From the NCBI RefSeq assembly GCF_030440555.1, contig NZ_CP047118.1:1240001-1304000 (forward strand): a stretch of DNA of 64,000 nucleotides, read 5' to 3'. The stretch is from Corynebacterium caspium DSM 44850. Its GTDB lineage: Bacteria; Actinomycetota; Actinomycetes; Mycobacteriales; Mycobacteriaceae. This document shows, one piece after another, positions 27,520-36,365 of the stretch. How positions within the stretch are numbered: the stretch's first letter is position 1; every line of letters starts with the position of its first letter. The notes under the pieces are model-generated. The model had not been told where the DNA came from, did no database searches, and saw nothing but the letters and a program-made list of their open reading frames with translations. The position numbers and the translations under genes were made by a program.

Positions 27520-27900
27520 ATGAGTCAAGAACATCGCGCAGCAGATAGTACTGCTATGAAGCCAATGACGGCTGCGAAGAAGCTTAATATTTATTTGCCC
27601 GCAACTCCGCAAGAGTTTCAAGATAATGCAATTACCCACGCAGAATTTAGGGAATTGCAAAATAATCCACCACAGTGGTTGCAAGATTTAAGACGCGAAG
27701 GCCCCCATCCGCGTTCAGTTGTCGCCCAAAAACTTGGGGTAACTATTGCTGCTTTAAAGCGCAATGAGCTTGATAAGCCTCTTAGCACCACCGAGATTAA
27801 AGCTTTGCTAGAAGATCAACCCGAGTGGTTGCGGGCTGCACGTACTGCCCTAGCAGAAGGCCGCGCTGAGAAAACTAGCGCGACCCCTGCTGCAGAATAG
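27520..27900 (+). CDS. DUF5997 family protein
   Basis: Small soluble protein of unknown function, up to 126 residues. The conserved core is AAKKLNIYLPATPQEFQ followed by two similar segments, PPQWLQDLRREGPHP and QPEWLRAARTALAEG, separated by RSVVAQKLGVTIAALKRN, which looks helix-turn-helix-like. The start could be the ATG at 27520 or an internal one at 27556 or 27565, nearer the conserved core. It is divergent from the LysR-domain gene and converges with glyA (stops two bases apart). Confidence 0.8.
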   Translation: MSQEHRAADSTAMKPMTAAKKLNIYLPATPQEFQDNAITHAEFRELQNNPPQWLQDLRREGPHPRSVVAQKLGVTIAALKRNELDKPLSTTEIKALLEDQPEWLRAARTALAEGRAEKTSATPAAE

Positions 27901-27902
27901 TT

Positions 27903-29192
27903 TTAAAGCATCTTCCAGTCTTCAAGGCCCGAGTAGAGGGGATACTGCTCGGCGATCTTGGTAACGCGCTGGCGCAAAGCTGAAATATCGGCAGCGGTGC
28001 CCTGTTCTAGGGCTACCCCAATAATATCGGCAACTTCTGCAAAAGCGGCGGCATCTAGCCCGCGGGTGGCTAGGGCTGGGGTGCCAATGCGTAGCCCAGA
28101 GGAAACTGCCGGTGGGCGCGGATCAAATGGCACCGAGTTGCGGTTAACAGTTATTCCGATGCTGTGCAGTAGATCTTCAGCCTCTTGGCCGTTCATCTGG
28201 GAATTGCGAAGATCTACCAAAACCATGTGCACATCCGTGCCTCCGGTGAGGACATCTACTCCGGCAGCGCGAGTCTTCGCAGCCATCAGGCGCTCAGCCA
28301 AGATTCGAGCACCTTCGAGAGTGATCTCTTGACGTTCCTTAAAACCAGGGCTGGCAGCAATTTTTAGGGCTACAGCCTTAGCTGCGATTACGTGCATAAG
28401 TGGCCCGCCCTGTTGTCCAGGGAAAACTGCGGAATTGATTTTCTTAGCCCAGTCTTGTTTGGCCAAAATCATTCCGGAACGCGGCCCACCAATAGTCTTA
28501 TGAATAGTGGAGGAAACAATATCGGAGTATGGCACCGGCGAAGGATGCAGGCCAGCAGCAACTAGTCCGGCAAAATGGGCCATATCGGTCCACAGTACCG
28601 CACCTACTTCATCGGCAATGGAACGGAAAGCTGCAAAATCCAAAGTGCGCGGATATGCCGACCAGCCAGCAATTAGCACCTGGGGGCGTTCTTTTAGGGC
28701 TTGTTCACGCAGCTTATCCATATCGATAAGCATGGTGTCTTTTTCCACCTGGTAAGCCGCTACATCATAGAGCTTTCCGGAGAAATTGATTTTCATACCG
28801 TGGGTTAAGTGTCCACCGTGGGCAAGGGATAGCCCCATGATTTTATCGCCGGGGTTTGCCGCAGCGTGTAGTACTGCGGCGTTGGCTTGGGCACCGGAGT
28901 GTGGCTGCACATTGGCAAAATCGGCTCCAAAAAGCGCCTTGGCACGGTCTCTAGCGAGGTCTTCTACTATATCTACGTATTCGCAGCCGCCGTAATAACG
29001 ACGTCCGGGGTAACCTTCAGCGTATTTATTTGTCAATACAGACCCTTGGGCTTGCAGTACTGCCCGCGGGACGAAATTCTCCGAGGCAATCATCTCTAGG
29101 GTATTACGCTGCCGCGCAAGTTCCCCTTTGATAGCCATATCCACATCTGGGTCTAAAGAGGCCAGCTCTTCATGCAGAATATCGAAAGTCAT
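27903..29192 (-). CDS. glyA: Serine hydroxymethyltransferase
   Basis: PLP enzyme interconverting serine and glycine and loading tetrahydrofolate with one-carbon units, cytoplasmic. 429 residues, standard length. [12 protein letters not shown] and [13 protein letters not shown] near the N-terminus and [13 protein letters not shown] (about residue 230, PLP lysine) are diagnostic. Next to coaA as in mycobacteria. Upstream, reading from the start codon, are TATACC and two direct copies of GCGCCCAC that may be regulatory. Confidence 0.97.
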   Translation of the reverse strand: MTFDILHEELASLDPDVDMAIKGELARQRNTLEMIASENFVPRAVLQAQGSVLTNKYAEGYPGRRYYGGCEYVDIVEDLARDRAKALFGADFANVQPHSGAQANAAVLHAAANPGDKIMGLSLAHGGHLTHGMKINFSGKLYDVAAYQVEKDTMLIDMDKLREQALKERPQVLIAGWSAYPRTLDFAAFRSIADEVGAVLWTDMAHFAGLVAAGLHPSPVPYSDIVSSTIHKTIGGPRSGMILAKQDWAKKINSAVFPGQQGGPLMHVIAAKAVALKIAASPGFKERQEITLEGARILAERLMAAKTRAAGVDVLTGGTDVHMVLVDLRNSQMNGQEAEDLLHSIGITVNRNSVPFDPRPPAVSSGLRIGTPALATRGLDAAAFAEVADIIGVALEQGTAADISALRQRVTKIAEQYPLYSGLEDWKML

Positions 29193-29225
29193 AGGTGGTA
29201 TACAGGCCTTTCATAATGGCGCTAG

Positions 29226-29245
29226 GTGGGCGCTTAAGTGGGCGC
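29226..29245. promoter_or_regulatory. Direct repeat GTGGGCGC upstream of glyA
   Basis: Two copies of GTGGGCGC (29226-29233 and 29238-29245), 12 bases apart, 34-53 bases upstream of the glyA start. One helical turn spacing suggests a protein-binding site, but the regulator is unknown. The remaining sequence to the coaA promoter (29246-29463) shows no gene. Confidence 0.3.
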
Positions 29246-29463
29246 AAAAAATGTGCGCGCAGTGGGAGTTTCCTCACCCGCAGCATACATGGCTAATTTC
29301 GGCTTTTTAAGAGCTACCCCCTGGCAACCTACTAATGATTAATCCCCCCAGTAATAATTTTCGCCAAGTTTTGCAGTGCCTGCCACTTGCTAAGATGCCA
29401 CCGATGAACCCCTACTTTGTCCGCTTATATACCCCCGGCTATAGCGGGCGTTTATGCCCCAAG

Positions 29464-29469
29464 CATAAT
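29464..29469 (+). promoter_or_regulatory. -10 element of a leaderless coaA transcript
   Basis: CATAAT ends seven bases before the ATG at 29477, so transcription should begin at or next to the start codon. There is no ribosome binding site. Confidence 0.6.
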
Positions 29470-29476
29470 AGACGAC

Positions 29477-30403
29477 ATGTCTCCTGCTCTCGGACGCAGC
29501 CCCTATCTGGAATTTAGGCGCGATCAATGGTTGCAACTGCGTGATGATATGCCGCAGGTGCTTACTGCTAATGAGGTAAAAGAGCTCAAGGGGCTGGGAG
29601 AAAATATTGATCTCCAAGAAGTTGCTGAGGTGTATTTGCCGCTGAGTCGCCTGATTCATTTACAAGTAGAGGCGCAACAAAAACTTTATGAAGCCACGGC
29701 TACTTTCTTAGGTTCAGAAACCCCTCACGTGCCTTTTATTATTGGGGTGGCGGGGTCTGTGGCAGTGGGTAAATCCACTACTGCCCGGTTGTTACAGGTT
29801 TTATTACAACGCTGGGATAGCCATCCTAAGGTAGATCTAGTAACTACTGATGGTTTTCTTTATCCTGGCGCTGAGCTGGAAAAACGTCGCCTCATGGAAC
29901 GTAAAGGTTTTCCAGAATCTTATGATGCGCGGGCTTTATTGCGCTTTGTTTCCGATATTAAGGCTGGAAATCCAGAGGTATATGCTCCGGTATATTCCCA
30001 CCAGCTTTATGATCGGGTGCCCAATGAAATGCAGGTAGTTAAAAACCCCGATATCCTAATTTTAGAGGGCTTAAATGTGTTGCAAACTGGTCCGACTCTT
30101 ATGGTTTCGGATCTTTTTGATTTTTCTGTCTACGTGGATGCCCCGGCAGAAGTTATTGAAAAATGGTACTTAAACCGCTTTTCGATGCTGCGCTCTAGTC
30201 AATTCCAACGTCCCGAATCGCCTTTCTTTTATCTGGCGAAACTCAGTGAAGAAGAAGCTATATCTATAGCTCGAGAAATTTGGCAATCAATTAACTTACC
30301 GAATTTGATCGAAAATATTTTACCTACCAGGGTAAGAGCCTCTTTAGTGCTGACCAAAGGAGAAAATCATCTGGTAGAACGCGTGCGCTTGCGCAAAATC
30401 TAA
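29477..30403 (+). CDS. coaA: Pantothenate kinase type I
   Basis: First and controlling enzyme of coenzyme A synthesis, phosphorylating pantothenate with ATP. The P-loop [14 protein letters not shown] (about residue 92) and the [10 protein letters not shown]-terminus identify prokaryotic type I PanK. Length is 308 residues from the ATG at 29477; an upstream in-frame ATG (29417) lies before the -10 and is unlikely. The last bases overlap the stop of the convergent flavodoxin gene by four bases. Confidence 0.95.
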   Translation: MSPALGRSPYLEFRRDQWLQLRDDMPQVLTANEVKELKGLGENIDLQEVAEVYLPLSRLIHLQVEAQQKLYEATATFLGSETPHVPFIIGVAGSVAVGKSTTARLLQVLLQRWDSHPKVDLVTTDGFLYPGAELEKRRLMERKGFPESYDARALLRFVSDIKAGNPEVYAPVYSHQLYDRVPNEMQVVKNPDILILEGLNVLQTGPTLMVSDLFDFSVYVDAPAEVIEKWYLNRFSMLRSSQFQRPESPFFYLAKLSEEEAISIAREIWQSINLPNLIENILPTRVRASLVLTKGENHLVERVRLRKI

Positions 30404-30927
30404 CTGACTTCCCTCACCCAAGCGATAATGCCAGCTAGCTCGCCGAAATCTACGTTATCGGTATCTTTATCGTAGCCGGCTATCATGGCCCGGTCATTAG
30501 GGTTTTTCCGGGGCTTTAAGCGCAGCGCACTAATTAGGCTGAACATCACTGAACGGTGAGTTTGGGAAATAGCTGAGTAATTAAGCCGTCCCGGAAGATA
30601 AAAACGCGCACAATCCTTGGGAAGCTGGTTAGCTAGATTATCTTTTTCGCGCGCAATTTCTGGCAAGGTCATCCCCACTGCCACAGCGGCTACGGGAAGG
30701 CCATAAAAATAGTTATCGCGAATAAAATCTATCATCGCATTATGGGGCCCATAAGTGGGAGCCATAATAATTACTGGTCCAGCATTTTTCTGTGCTTGGA
30801 TAAGAGCCTTTTTGGCTGCTTTCATTGAAAATAATTCTGCCCCAAGTTCTGCGGCGAGGTATTCGGCATAGTTTTGGGTGGATCCATAAACTGAGTGATA
30901 AATAATGGTGGGGATAGCGGGTGTCAC
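30400..30927 (-). CDS. Flavodoxin domain protein
   Basis: FMN-binding flavodoxin-like protein, 175 residues. The phosphate loop [16 protein letters not shown] near the N-terminus and [13 protein letters not shown] (about residue 55), which would line the flavin ring, support this. The partner and reaction are not evident; HemG-type protoporphyrinogen oxidases share this fold. I chose the GTG at 30927, which has AGG at good spacing; a TTG two codons earlier is possible. It starts ten bases after uppS on the same strand. Confidence 0.75.
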   Translation of the reverse strand: MTPAIPTIIYHSVYGSTQNYAEYLAAELGAELFSMKAAKKALIQAQKNAGPVIIMAPTYGPHNAMIDFIRDNYFYGLPVAAVAVGMTLPEIAREKDNLANQLPKDCARFYLPGRLNYSAISQTHRSVMFSLISALRLKPRKNPNDRAMIAGYDKDTDNVDFGELAGIIAWVREVS

Positions 30928-30936
30928 TATCAAAAC

Positions 30937-31710
30937 CTACTTTCCAAAACGCCGCGAGCGCTTGGAATACTCACGAAGCGCTCGAAGAAAATCGATTCGT
31001 CTAAAAGCTGGCCAATAGGTATCTGTAAACCAAATCTCTGAATAAGCTGCCTGCCACAGCAAGAAACCACTTAGGCGTTGTTCCCCGGAGGTCCGAATTA
31101 CTAAATCAGGATCTCGCTGGCCAGAGGTATACAGATGGCGAGAAATACTTTCTACAGTCACTGCCTGCGATAACTCCTCTGGTGAGGTTCCAGCTGCTAC
31201 TTCAGAGGCAATTAATTCCTGGACTGCATCCACAATTTCTTGTCGGCCGCCATAACCTACAGCCACATTGACAATTACCCCGGTATTTTCTGCGGTACTT
31301 CCGGCGGCAGCATGGAGTCGTTGCGAAACTTCCGGCGGCAATAAACTTAAATGCCCCACTAACCTTAGGCGGCAGTTATTTTCTGGCACCGCCAGTGCTT
31401 CCACCACATCAGAGATGATGTCATAAAGTAGCTTGAGCTCTTCGGGTTCGCGTGAAAGATTTTCCGTAGACAGCAAATAGACGGTAACAATCTCTACTTT
31501 GGTATCGCGACACCACCGCACAAGTTCGCCAACTTTAGTGGCACCGATGCGATGCCCATGCGTGACGTCGGCAAATCCAGCTTCCCGCGCCCAGCGACGA
31601 TTACCGTCACACATTACGGCCACATGGCGTGGTTGCGGTTGATCCACCAGCTCCCGACGCAAGCGAGCCTCGTACAACCTATAGAGCAAGCGACGCGGCG
31701 TTATTTTCAC
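30937..31710 (-). CDS. uppS: Isoprenyl transferase (cis-prenyltransferase, UppS family)
   Basis: Cis-prenyl diphosphate synthase, 257 residues. The catalytic aspartate motif MCDGNRRWAREAGF (about residue 33) and the C-terminal DLVIRTSGEQRLSGFLLWQ signature are intact. By position (between coaA and mca) it corresponds to the mycobacterial Rv1086 type, which makes short Z,E-farnesyl diphosphate; I infer the same role, as a first step towards decaprenyl phosphate for arabinogalactan. The start is GTG without a good ribosome binding site. Soluble or peripheral, with a basic N-terminus. Confidence 0.9.
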   Translation of the reverse strand: MKITPRRLLYRLYEARLRRELVDQPQPRHVAVMCDGNRRWAREAGFADVTHGHRIGATKVGELVRWCRDTKVEIVTVYLLSTENLSREPEELKLLYDIISDVVEALAVPENNCRLRLVGHLSLLPPEVSQRLHAAAGSTAENTGVIVNVAVGYGGRQEIVDAVQELIASEVAAGTSPEELSQAVTVESISRHLYTSGQRDPDLVIRTSGEQRLSGFLLWQAAYSEIWFTDTYWPAFRRIDFLRALREYSKRSRRFGK

Positions 31711-31753
31711 GGTTCTAGACTACCTGCCAGGGCAACTGTTCTGGCAGTCAGGC

Positions 31754-32074
31754 TCAAAGAAACGTCCGTTTATTGCGATCCAAGATCCCCTGTGCAGCCA
31801 TTTGCTTATCGATTTCTTCTTGGTCAAAAGGGTCGATGCCATTATTTTTGGCAAATACTTGGCGCCGATTCATCCGTTGAAAACGACGTGCAAAAAGCCA
31901 CCCCAAGGTCAATACAGCAACCGCCAAAACCACTAATACGAAAAGCCCAATGGGAGAGGCTTTACCAAATTCAGGCCCCAAAGGGCCACCTTTTTGCTCC
32001 TGGGCCCAAATCATGGCTGCAGTGCAAATATATTGGGTACAAGCAGATACGGAATGCAATAGTGCCAGGCTCAT
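31754..32074 (-). CDS. Small single-span membrane protein of the mca locus
   Basis: Hypothetical protein of 106 residues, corresponding by position to mycobacterial Rv1083. One membrane helix (IGLFVLVVLAVAVLTLGWLF, about residues 42-61) follows GGPLGPEFGKASP, and a basic cytoplasmic tail (RRFQRMNRRQVFAKNNGIDPFD) ends the protein. It starts five bases after the mca stop, so it is co-transcribed. An internal ATG at 32014 would remove the first twenty, poorly conserved residues and may be the true start. Function unknown. Confidence 0.7.
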   Translation of the reverse strand: MSLALLHSVSACTQYICTAAMIWAQEQKGGPLGPEFGKASPIGLFVLVVLAVAVLTLGWLFARRFQRMNRRQVFAKNNGIDPFDQEEIDKQMAAQGILDRNKRTFL

Positions 32075-32079
32075 AAGCT

Positions 32080-33000
32080 CTAGAGTATGTCGCGGGGCCC
32101 AAAACTCCCAACGATACTGGCAAAAAGATCTGTTTCTGGCAGCCCAACGGGCACTCGACTCTTAGCTAATTCAAATTCTTCTGTTGGCCAGAGTCGTTTT
32201 TGAACCTCTGCTGGCACTGCTAAAAATGGTCCCGCAGGATCAATTTGGGTGGCATGTGCTCGTAGCGCGGCCTCTCGTGCAGGGAAAAACTCTGCGCACT
32301 CCACTTGCGTCGTCACGCGTCCCATAATATCGCCGGCAAATAGCTCCCAATACTGCAACATAGACGTATAGGGGCTCGGTTTTCCTTCAGAGAGCAGGTA
32401 CTGATGTAGCGCCTCTAAGCGCTGTTTAACAAAACCGTGGGTGTAATAAAGTTTTAAGGGCACCCATGCAGGACCAGCTTCTGGAGCAAATTTTGGGTCG
32501 CCAGCTTTATCCCACGCAATCATGGAAATGGCGTGCACCATGAGGTGATCTGGGTGGGGATATCCGCCGTTTTCGTCATAAGTAATAATTACGTGTGGCT
32601 TAAATTCTCGAATAATTTTTATTAAATGCGTGGCTACTTCTAATAAATCTTGGCGCGCAAAGCTACCTGCCGGTAAAGGATCAGCGGAATCTTCTGGTGG
32701 CAGACCGGAATCTTCGTAACCCATCCACTGATGAGAAATTCCTAAGGCAGCAGCCGCGGCAGCCATTTCTTCGCGTCTAGTAGCGGTGATATCGGTAATT
32801 AAGCCTGGAACTTGCAATTCGGGATTTAGAATACTTCCGCGTTCACCCCCGGTGCAGGTCACAACTTGCACGTGATGTCCTGCGGCAGCATATTTAGCCA
32901 TGGTAGCTGCACCTTTTGAGGCTTCATCATCAGGATGAGCATGGACCGCTAATAGCCTTAGTCCTTTAATAGAGGTCTTTTTATTAGTATTTTGTGCCAT
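32080..33000 (-). CDS. mca: Mycothiol S-conjugate amidase
   Basis: Zinc amidase of the LmbE/PIG-L family that cleaves mycothiol-toxin adducts to release a mercapturic acid for export. The metal site is visible as HAHPDDEASKG (about residue 19) and the distal DENGGYPHPDHLMVH (about 140). Length is 306 residues; Mca rather than the related MshB is supported by the greA-DUF4307-mca-uppS gene order. TATAGT lies ten bases before the ATG. It marks the organism as mycothiol-producing. Confidence 0.93.
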   Translation of the reverse strand: MAQNTNKKTSIKGLRLLAVHAHPDDEASKGAATMAKYAAAGHHVQVVTCTGGERGSILNPELQVPGLITDITATRREEMAAAAAALGISHQWMGYEDSGLPPEDSADPLPAGSFARQDLLEVATHLIKIIREFKPHVIITYDENGGYPHPDHLMVHAISMIAWDKAGDPKFAPEAGPAWVPLKLYYTHGFVKQRLEALHQYLLSEGKPSPYTSMLQYWELFAGDIMGRVTTQVECAEFFPAREAALRAHATQIDPAGPFLAVPAEVQKRLWPTEEFELAKSRVPVGLPETDLFASIVGSFGPRDIL

Positions 33001-33098
33001 AATCTTTCACACTATAACCTCATTAGTAGCTAGTTTTCAGGCTAGACTTTGCTGCAACTACCAGGGCCTGCCTTAACCTTAAGTATCGGTGATAACAG

Positions 33099-33542
33099 AT
33101 GTCCTCTTCTGCACTCCCCCGCCCCGAGTCTCGCTACGGTGCATCGCAACCTAGCAGTCGCCCTATTAAGGCTTGGGGAAATAAATTAATTGCCACATTT
33201 TTTGTGCTGTTATTACTAGCACTTTTAGTAGTGGTGGTGCGCTATATGGGAGCCCGAAATTCTACCCCGGTAAGCGCCTCTATAGCGGGTTTTGAAAGGG
33301 TGACCAACGAACAAATAACTACCAATGTCGATGTCACCCGCAAAGATCCCGAAGTTGCCTCTTATTGCATTATTACGGCACTAAATTATGATCGCGCAGA
33401 AGTTGGACGCCGAGAACTGTTGATTCCACCTGGTGGAGTAACTACTGCGCGCTACACCGTATTAATTAATACTCGCGATATTCCGGTAGCTACTTCGGTA
33501 TATGGCTGTGCTACTACTATCCCCCACCACATGGGCTTGTAA
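33099..33542 (+). CDS. DUF4307 membrane-anchored protein
   Basis: 147 residues: a Pro/Ser-rich cytoplasmic N-terminus, one membrane helix (LIATFFVLLLLALLVVVVRY) and an extracytoplasmic beta-rich domain with two cysteines. This is the DUF4307 family (Rv1081c in mycobacteria), always near greA and mca; function unknown. Diverges from mca. Confidence 0.85.
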   Translation: MSSSALPRPESRYGASQPSSRPIKAWGNKLIATFFVLLLLALLVVVVRYMGARNSTPVSASIAGFERVTNEQITTNVDVTRKDPEVASYCIITALNYDRAEVGRRELLIPPGGVTTARYTVLINTRDIPVATSVYGCATTIPHHMGL

Positions 33543-33705
33543 GGGCTGTGTGCTAAAATCGCCACTCGTATAGCGTCCGATGATCCGCCTTTTATCTGCA
33601 CTTTTGCAGTTCTAGAGGATCGTGGTCACCTTTGGGTTAGATTTACCCATCGCTCGATAACTTTTGCGTCCGTTGACGCGACGCCCTAGGAAGGTCTTTA
33701 TTTTT

Positions 33706-34230
33706 ATGGCTGATGATCAGAAACTGCAATATATCACTCCGGAAACCAAGGCTAAATTGGAGGCAGAACTCCAAGCCTTGATTGATCACCGTCCTGCAGT
33801 TGCAGCGGAAATCAATGAGCGCCGTGAAGAGGGCGACCTTAAAGAAAACGCTGGTTATGATGCGGCTCGCGAAGTTCAGGACCAAGAAGAAGCCCGCATT
33901 AAGCAGATCTCTGAACTGCTGGCTAATTCCACCACTGAGCGCACTGGCATCGTAGATGGTGTCGCTTATGTTGGTTCGGTAGTGCACGTTTACTATAACG
34001 GCGATAAAAACGACCGGGAGACCTTCCTTATTGGTACGCGTGCCGCAGCCAGCGATAATAAGGACCTCGAGACTTATTCGGAGCAGTCTCCGCTAGGTGC
34101 TGCAATTCTTGGTGCTAAAGAGGGCGAAACCCGCGAATACACTGCCCCCAGTGGCAATACCATTACGGTAACTGTGGAATCTGCGGCTCCTTATGATTCC
34201 GAAAAAGCTGCTACTCCGCGCACCACTTAA
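33706..34230 (+). CDS. greA: Transcription elongation factor GreA
   Basis: Rescues backtracked RNA polymerase by stimulating transcript cleavage in its active site. An N-terminal coiled coil with EERREEGDLKENAGYDAA-like sequence (NERREEGDLKENAGYDA, acidic tip) and a C-terminal FKBP-like domain (YTAPSGNTITVTV) are complete; 174 residues. AGGAAGG is 11 bases before the chosen ATG; an ATG 14 codons upstream is open but lacks homology. Its own AT-rich terminator overlaps the stop. Confidence 0.96.
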   Translation: MADDQKLQYITPETKAKLEAELQALIDHRPAVAAEINERREEGDLKENAGYDAAREVQDQEEARIKQISELLANSTTERTGIVDGVAYVGSVVHVYYNGDKNDRETFLIGTRAAASDNKDLETYSEQSPLGAAILGAKEGETREYTAPSGNTITVTVESAAPYDSEKAATPRTT

Positions 34231-34267
34231 AATTAGTTTAAAGCTTTAGGGCTTAATTTTAAGTTTT
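34226..34267 (+). terminator. AT-rich terminator of greA
   Basis: CTTAAAATTA (34226-34235) pairs with TAATTTTAAG (34254-34263), with an inner AAGC/GCTT stem, followed by TTTTATC. The stem begins within the last codon of greA. Confidence 0.6.
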
Positions 34268-34316
34268 ATCTGATCCGCAAGTTTTCCACTCACTGCTATT
34301 AGCAAGGAAACCGGCC

Positions 34317-34808
34317 ATGATTAATATTTCCCATAAGTTTTTAATTATCTCCACCACGGCGGCTTTGGGTTTCGGGCTTAGCGCTTGTAGCCCACCTCAT
34401 GAGCAGCCTTCTGAAATGAAGGTTGATACCGCCACTAGTTTTCGAAATACCGCCCCGGCCACTACTGCCCACAGCAGTCACGGTAGCCACAGCGGCCAGA
34501 GTATGAGTTCTACTGCTGCGGTGGCTATTCCTGAGGCCAGTTCCCCGGCTTTTGTGAACCAAGTGGGTTCGGTAGTGCGCACACCTAGCACAATTGATAT
34601 TTCTTATAGCGGAGATCAAGGCATGATCACCGATATTGAATGGTCCACCTGGACTGATACCACTGCTCAAGGTGTTGGTACCTATGTGGGTGCTGATGGT
34701 GCTGTAATGGAAAAGGAAACCACAGTAGTGCTTTCTAATCCAGCTACTACTCCAGATGGTTTAGTATTTACTTCGCTTTCTCTTAATGGAGAGCGCGTAG
34801 CGCGTTAA
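34317..34808 (+). CDS. Hypothetical lipoprotein
   Basis: 163 residues with a signal peptide and lipobox LSAC (Cys24). A His/Ser-rich linker (AHSSHGSHSGQSMSS) follows, which could bind metal, then a small beta-rich domain (TPSTIDISYSGDQGMITDIEW). AAGGAAA is eight bases before the ATG. I do not recognise the family. It is followed by a strong bidirectional terminator. Confidence 0.75.
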   Translation: MINISHKFLIISTTAALGFGLSACSPPHEQPSEMKVDTATSFRNTAPATTAHSSHGSHSGQSMSSTAAVAIPEASSPAFVNQVGSVVRTPSTIDISYSGDQGMITDIEWSTWTDTTAQGVGTYVGADGAVMEKETTVVLSNPATTPDGLVFTSLSLNGERVAR

Positions 34809-34835
34809 AGTATTTGGCTTTAAAATAATAAAATT

Positions 34836-34880
34836 CCTCGCAGTTGGTTTTGCTTTAAACCGGCTGCGAGGATTTTTTAT
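34836..34880. terminator. Bidirectional terminator between the lipoprotein and BI-1 genes
   Basis: CCTCGCAGTTGGTTT (34836-34850) pairs with AAACCGGCTGCGAGG (34857-34871), 15 bp with two G-U pairs, followed by ATTTTTTAT on the plus strand and by an AATTTTATTATTTT run on the minus strand. It serves both convergent genes. Confidence 0.92.
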
Positions 34881-34900
34881 ATATATCTGACTAGTTCTAA

Positions 34901-35731
34901 CTAGCTGCGATTGAAGTAGCTCAGCAACCGGAGGATCTCGGTGTAGAGCCATACTAAGGTGACAGCTAAGCCAAGAGCTACGCCCCAAGCGTGGGAGGCA
35001 GGTGCTCCGGAACGAATGAGCTTATCGGCTACATCGAAGTCCTGGAGGAAGCTCATAGCGGCTAGACCGATGCACACTAGTGAGAAAATGATGGCTAGCA
35101 TGCCGCCATCACGAAGGGGATTATTTCCGGTGAGCATCGCCAGGAAAAGATTTCCAAAGCTTAAGACCAGTACCCCTACTAGACCAGCGGTCATTAGTTT
35201 GGTGAATTTGGGGGTTACCTTGATAGCTCCGGTTTTGTAGACATAAAGCATTCCGATAAATACGCCTACAGTGCCAATTACGGCTTGACCGATTAGGGCG
35301 CCCCCATTTGCGCCAGACACGCTAATTCCAGCAAATAGGAAGGATATTCCGCCTACAAATAAGCCTTCAAAGGCGGCATAGGTCAAAGTGACTGCTTTGG
35401 AGCCAAATTTCTTGGAGAAGGCTGATACCAGCACGGTTATGAAACCACCGAGGCCACCAACAAGAGTGAGCATCATGGCTAAACCGGGGTTTGCTGCGCC
35501 AATAAAGAAGTTAATCAAGGCGCCGGCGATAATTACTGCCAAGGTAATACCCGTCTTGGTGACTACATCGTCAACCGTCATGGGGCGATCTATTGACGGA
35601 GCCGAGGTATCTTCCCAAGTATTGGTGGGATACACAGCAGATGCGTACGGATCAAAGGCTCCGCCGTTAGCCTTGCCACGGCGGGCTTCTTCACTTTGCA
35701 GCGAGGTTAGTACGGGGTTAGAGCTACGCAC
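34901..35731 (-). CDS. Bax inhibitor-1/YccA family membrane protein
   Basis: 276 residues: a 50-residue cytoplasmic tail, then about seven membrane helices with the family pattern of an acidic pair near the C-terminus (SFLQDFDVAD and WLYTEILRLLSYF). Some bacterial members are pH-dependent Ca2+ leak channels; the role here is unknown. The start is GTG with AGAGGA upstream. A TAGATT hexamer just before may be the -10. Confidence 0.88.
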   Translation of the reverse strand: MRSSNPVLTSLQSEEARRGKANGGAFDPYASAVYPTNTWEDTSAPSIDRPMTVDDVVTKTGITLAVIIAGALINFFIGAANPGLAMMLTLVGGLGGFITVLVSAFSKKFGSKAVTLTYAAFEGLFVGGISFLFAGISVSGANGGALIGQAVIGTVGVFIGMLYVYKTGAIKVTPKFTKLMTAGLVGVLVLSFGNLFLAMLTGNNPLRDGGMLAIIFSLVCIGLAAMSFLQDFDVADKLIRSGAPASHAWGVALGLAVTLVWLYTEILRLLSYFNRS

Positions 35732-35898
35732 AGCAGCGCTCAGTCCTCTCGAGTCATCAAAATCTAAGTAAAACGTTGTCGTCTTTCACTTAGCATAACG
35801 ATATGGAGGATTAATTAGTTCCCAGTTTTGGAATTGGGCACTAAATGCGCTGCTCTTAGGGCTTAAAGAAACATGTGCATGAATCTTAAATACTGACT

Positions 35899-36246
35899 TT
35901 AGCTTGAAAGATTTAGGCTCGGAATCTTATCGAGAATCCGATATATCAAAGACAACAAAATGATAGCCACGCTAACGCCTCCGATTACCGGAAGCACAAC
36001 ATTGGTGAACTTATCCCCAGGGGTGCAGTTCCATTCTTTTTTACCGGATTCGCTGGTGCTGCTGTTGTTATCGCGGTGATCGTTGCATAACCCAGGGGTG
36101 GTGCCGGCGGCTTTAACTACCTCAGCTTGTACCTCAACAGGGGCTAAATCCAGGGTTTCGGCACCGACAGCAGGGGCGGCAACAAAGCCTCCACCAGCAA
36201 CTGCTACAGCCGTGGAAATTGCAATAATTTGCTTGCGTAGCTTCAT
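35899..36246 (-). CDS. Small secreted protein with C-terminal membrane anchor
   Basis: 115 residues of unknown family. A Sec signal (MKLRKQIIAISTAVAVAGGG, cleavage near VGA) is followed by a short polar domain with two cysteines (GLCNDHRDNNSS and EWNCTP) and a C-terminal membrane helix (VVLPVIGGVSVAIILLSLIY) with a short basic tail. The N-terminus repeats the MKLRK of the protease encoded just upstream on the same strand, and both end in a membrane helix, so the two may act together. AAGGAG precedes the ATG. Confidence 0.75.
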   Translation of the reverse strand: MKLRKQIIAISTAVAVAGGGFVAAPAVGAETLDLAPVEVQAEVVKAAGTTPGLCNDHRDNNSSTSESGKKEWNCTPGDKFTNVVLPVIGGVSVAIILLSLIYRILDKIPSLNLSS

Positions 36247-36365
36247 AACACATCACTCCTTGAGGGTTATCAAATCGTTATCTTCTATAGGGCCGTCAGA
36301 ATACAACACACCCTTGTAGAATTTTAATTCTATACCCTTAGTCCTTCAACAGAAAAACTATTTTG

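Noticed and set aside
34341..34670. 109-codon minus-strand frame opposite the lipoprotein gene
   Set aside because: The plus-strand gene has a signal peptide, lipobox and ribosome site; the opposite frame has none.
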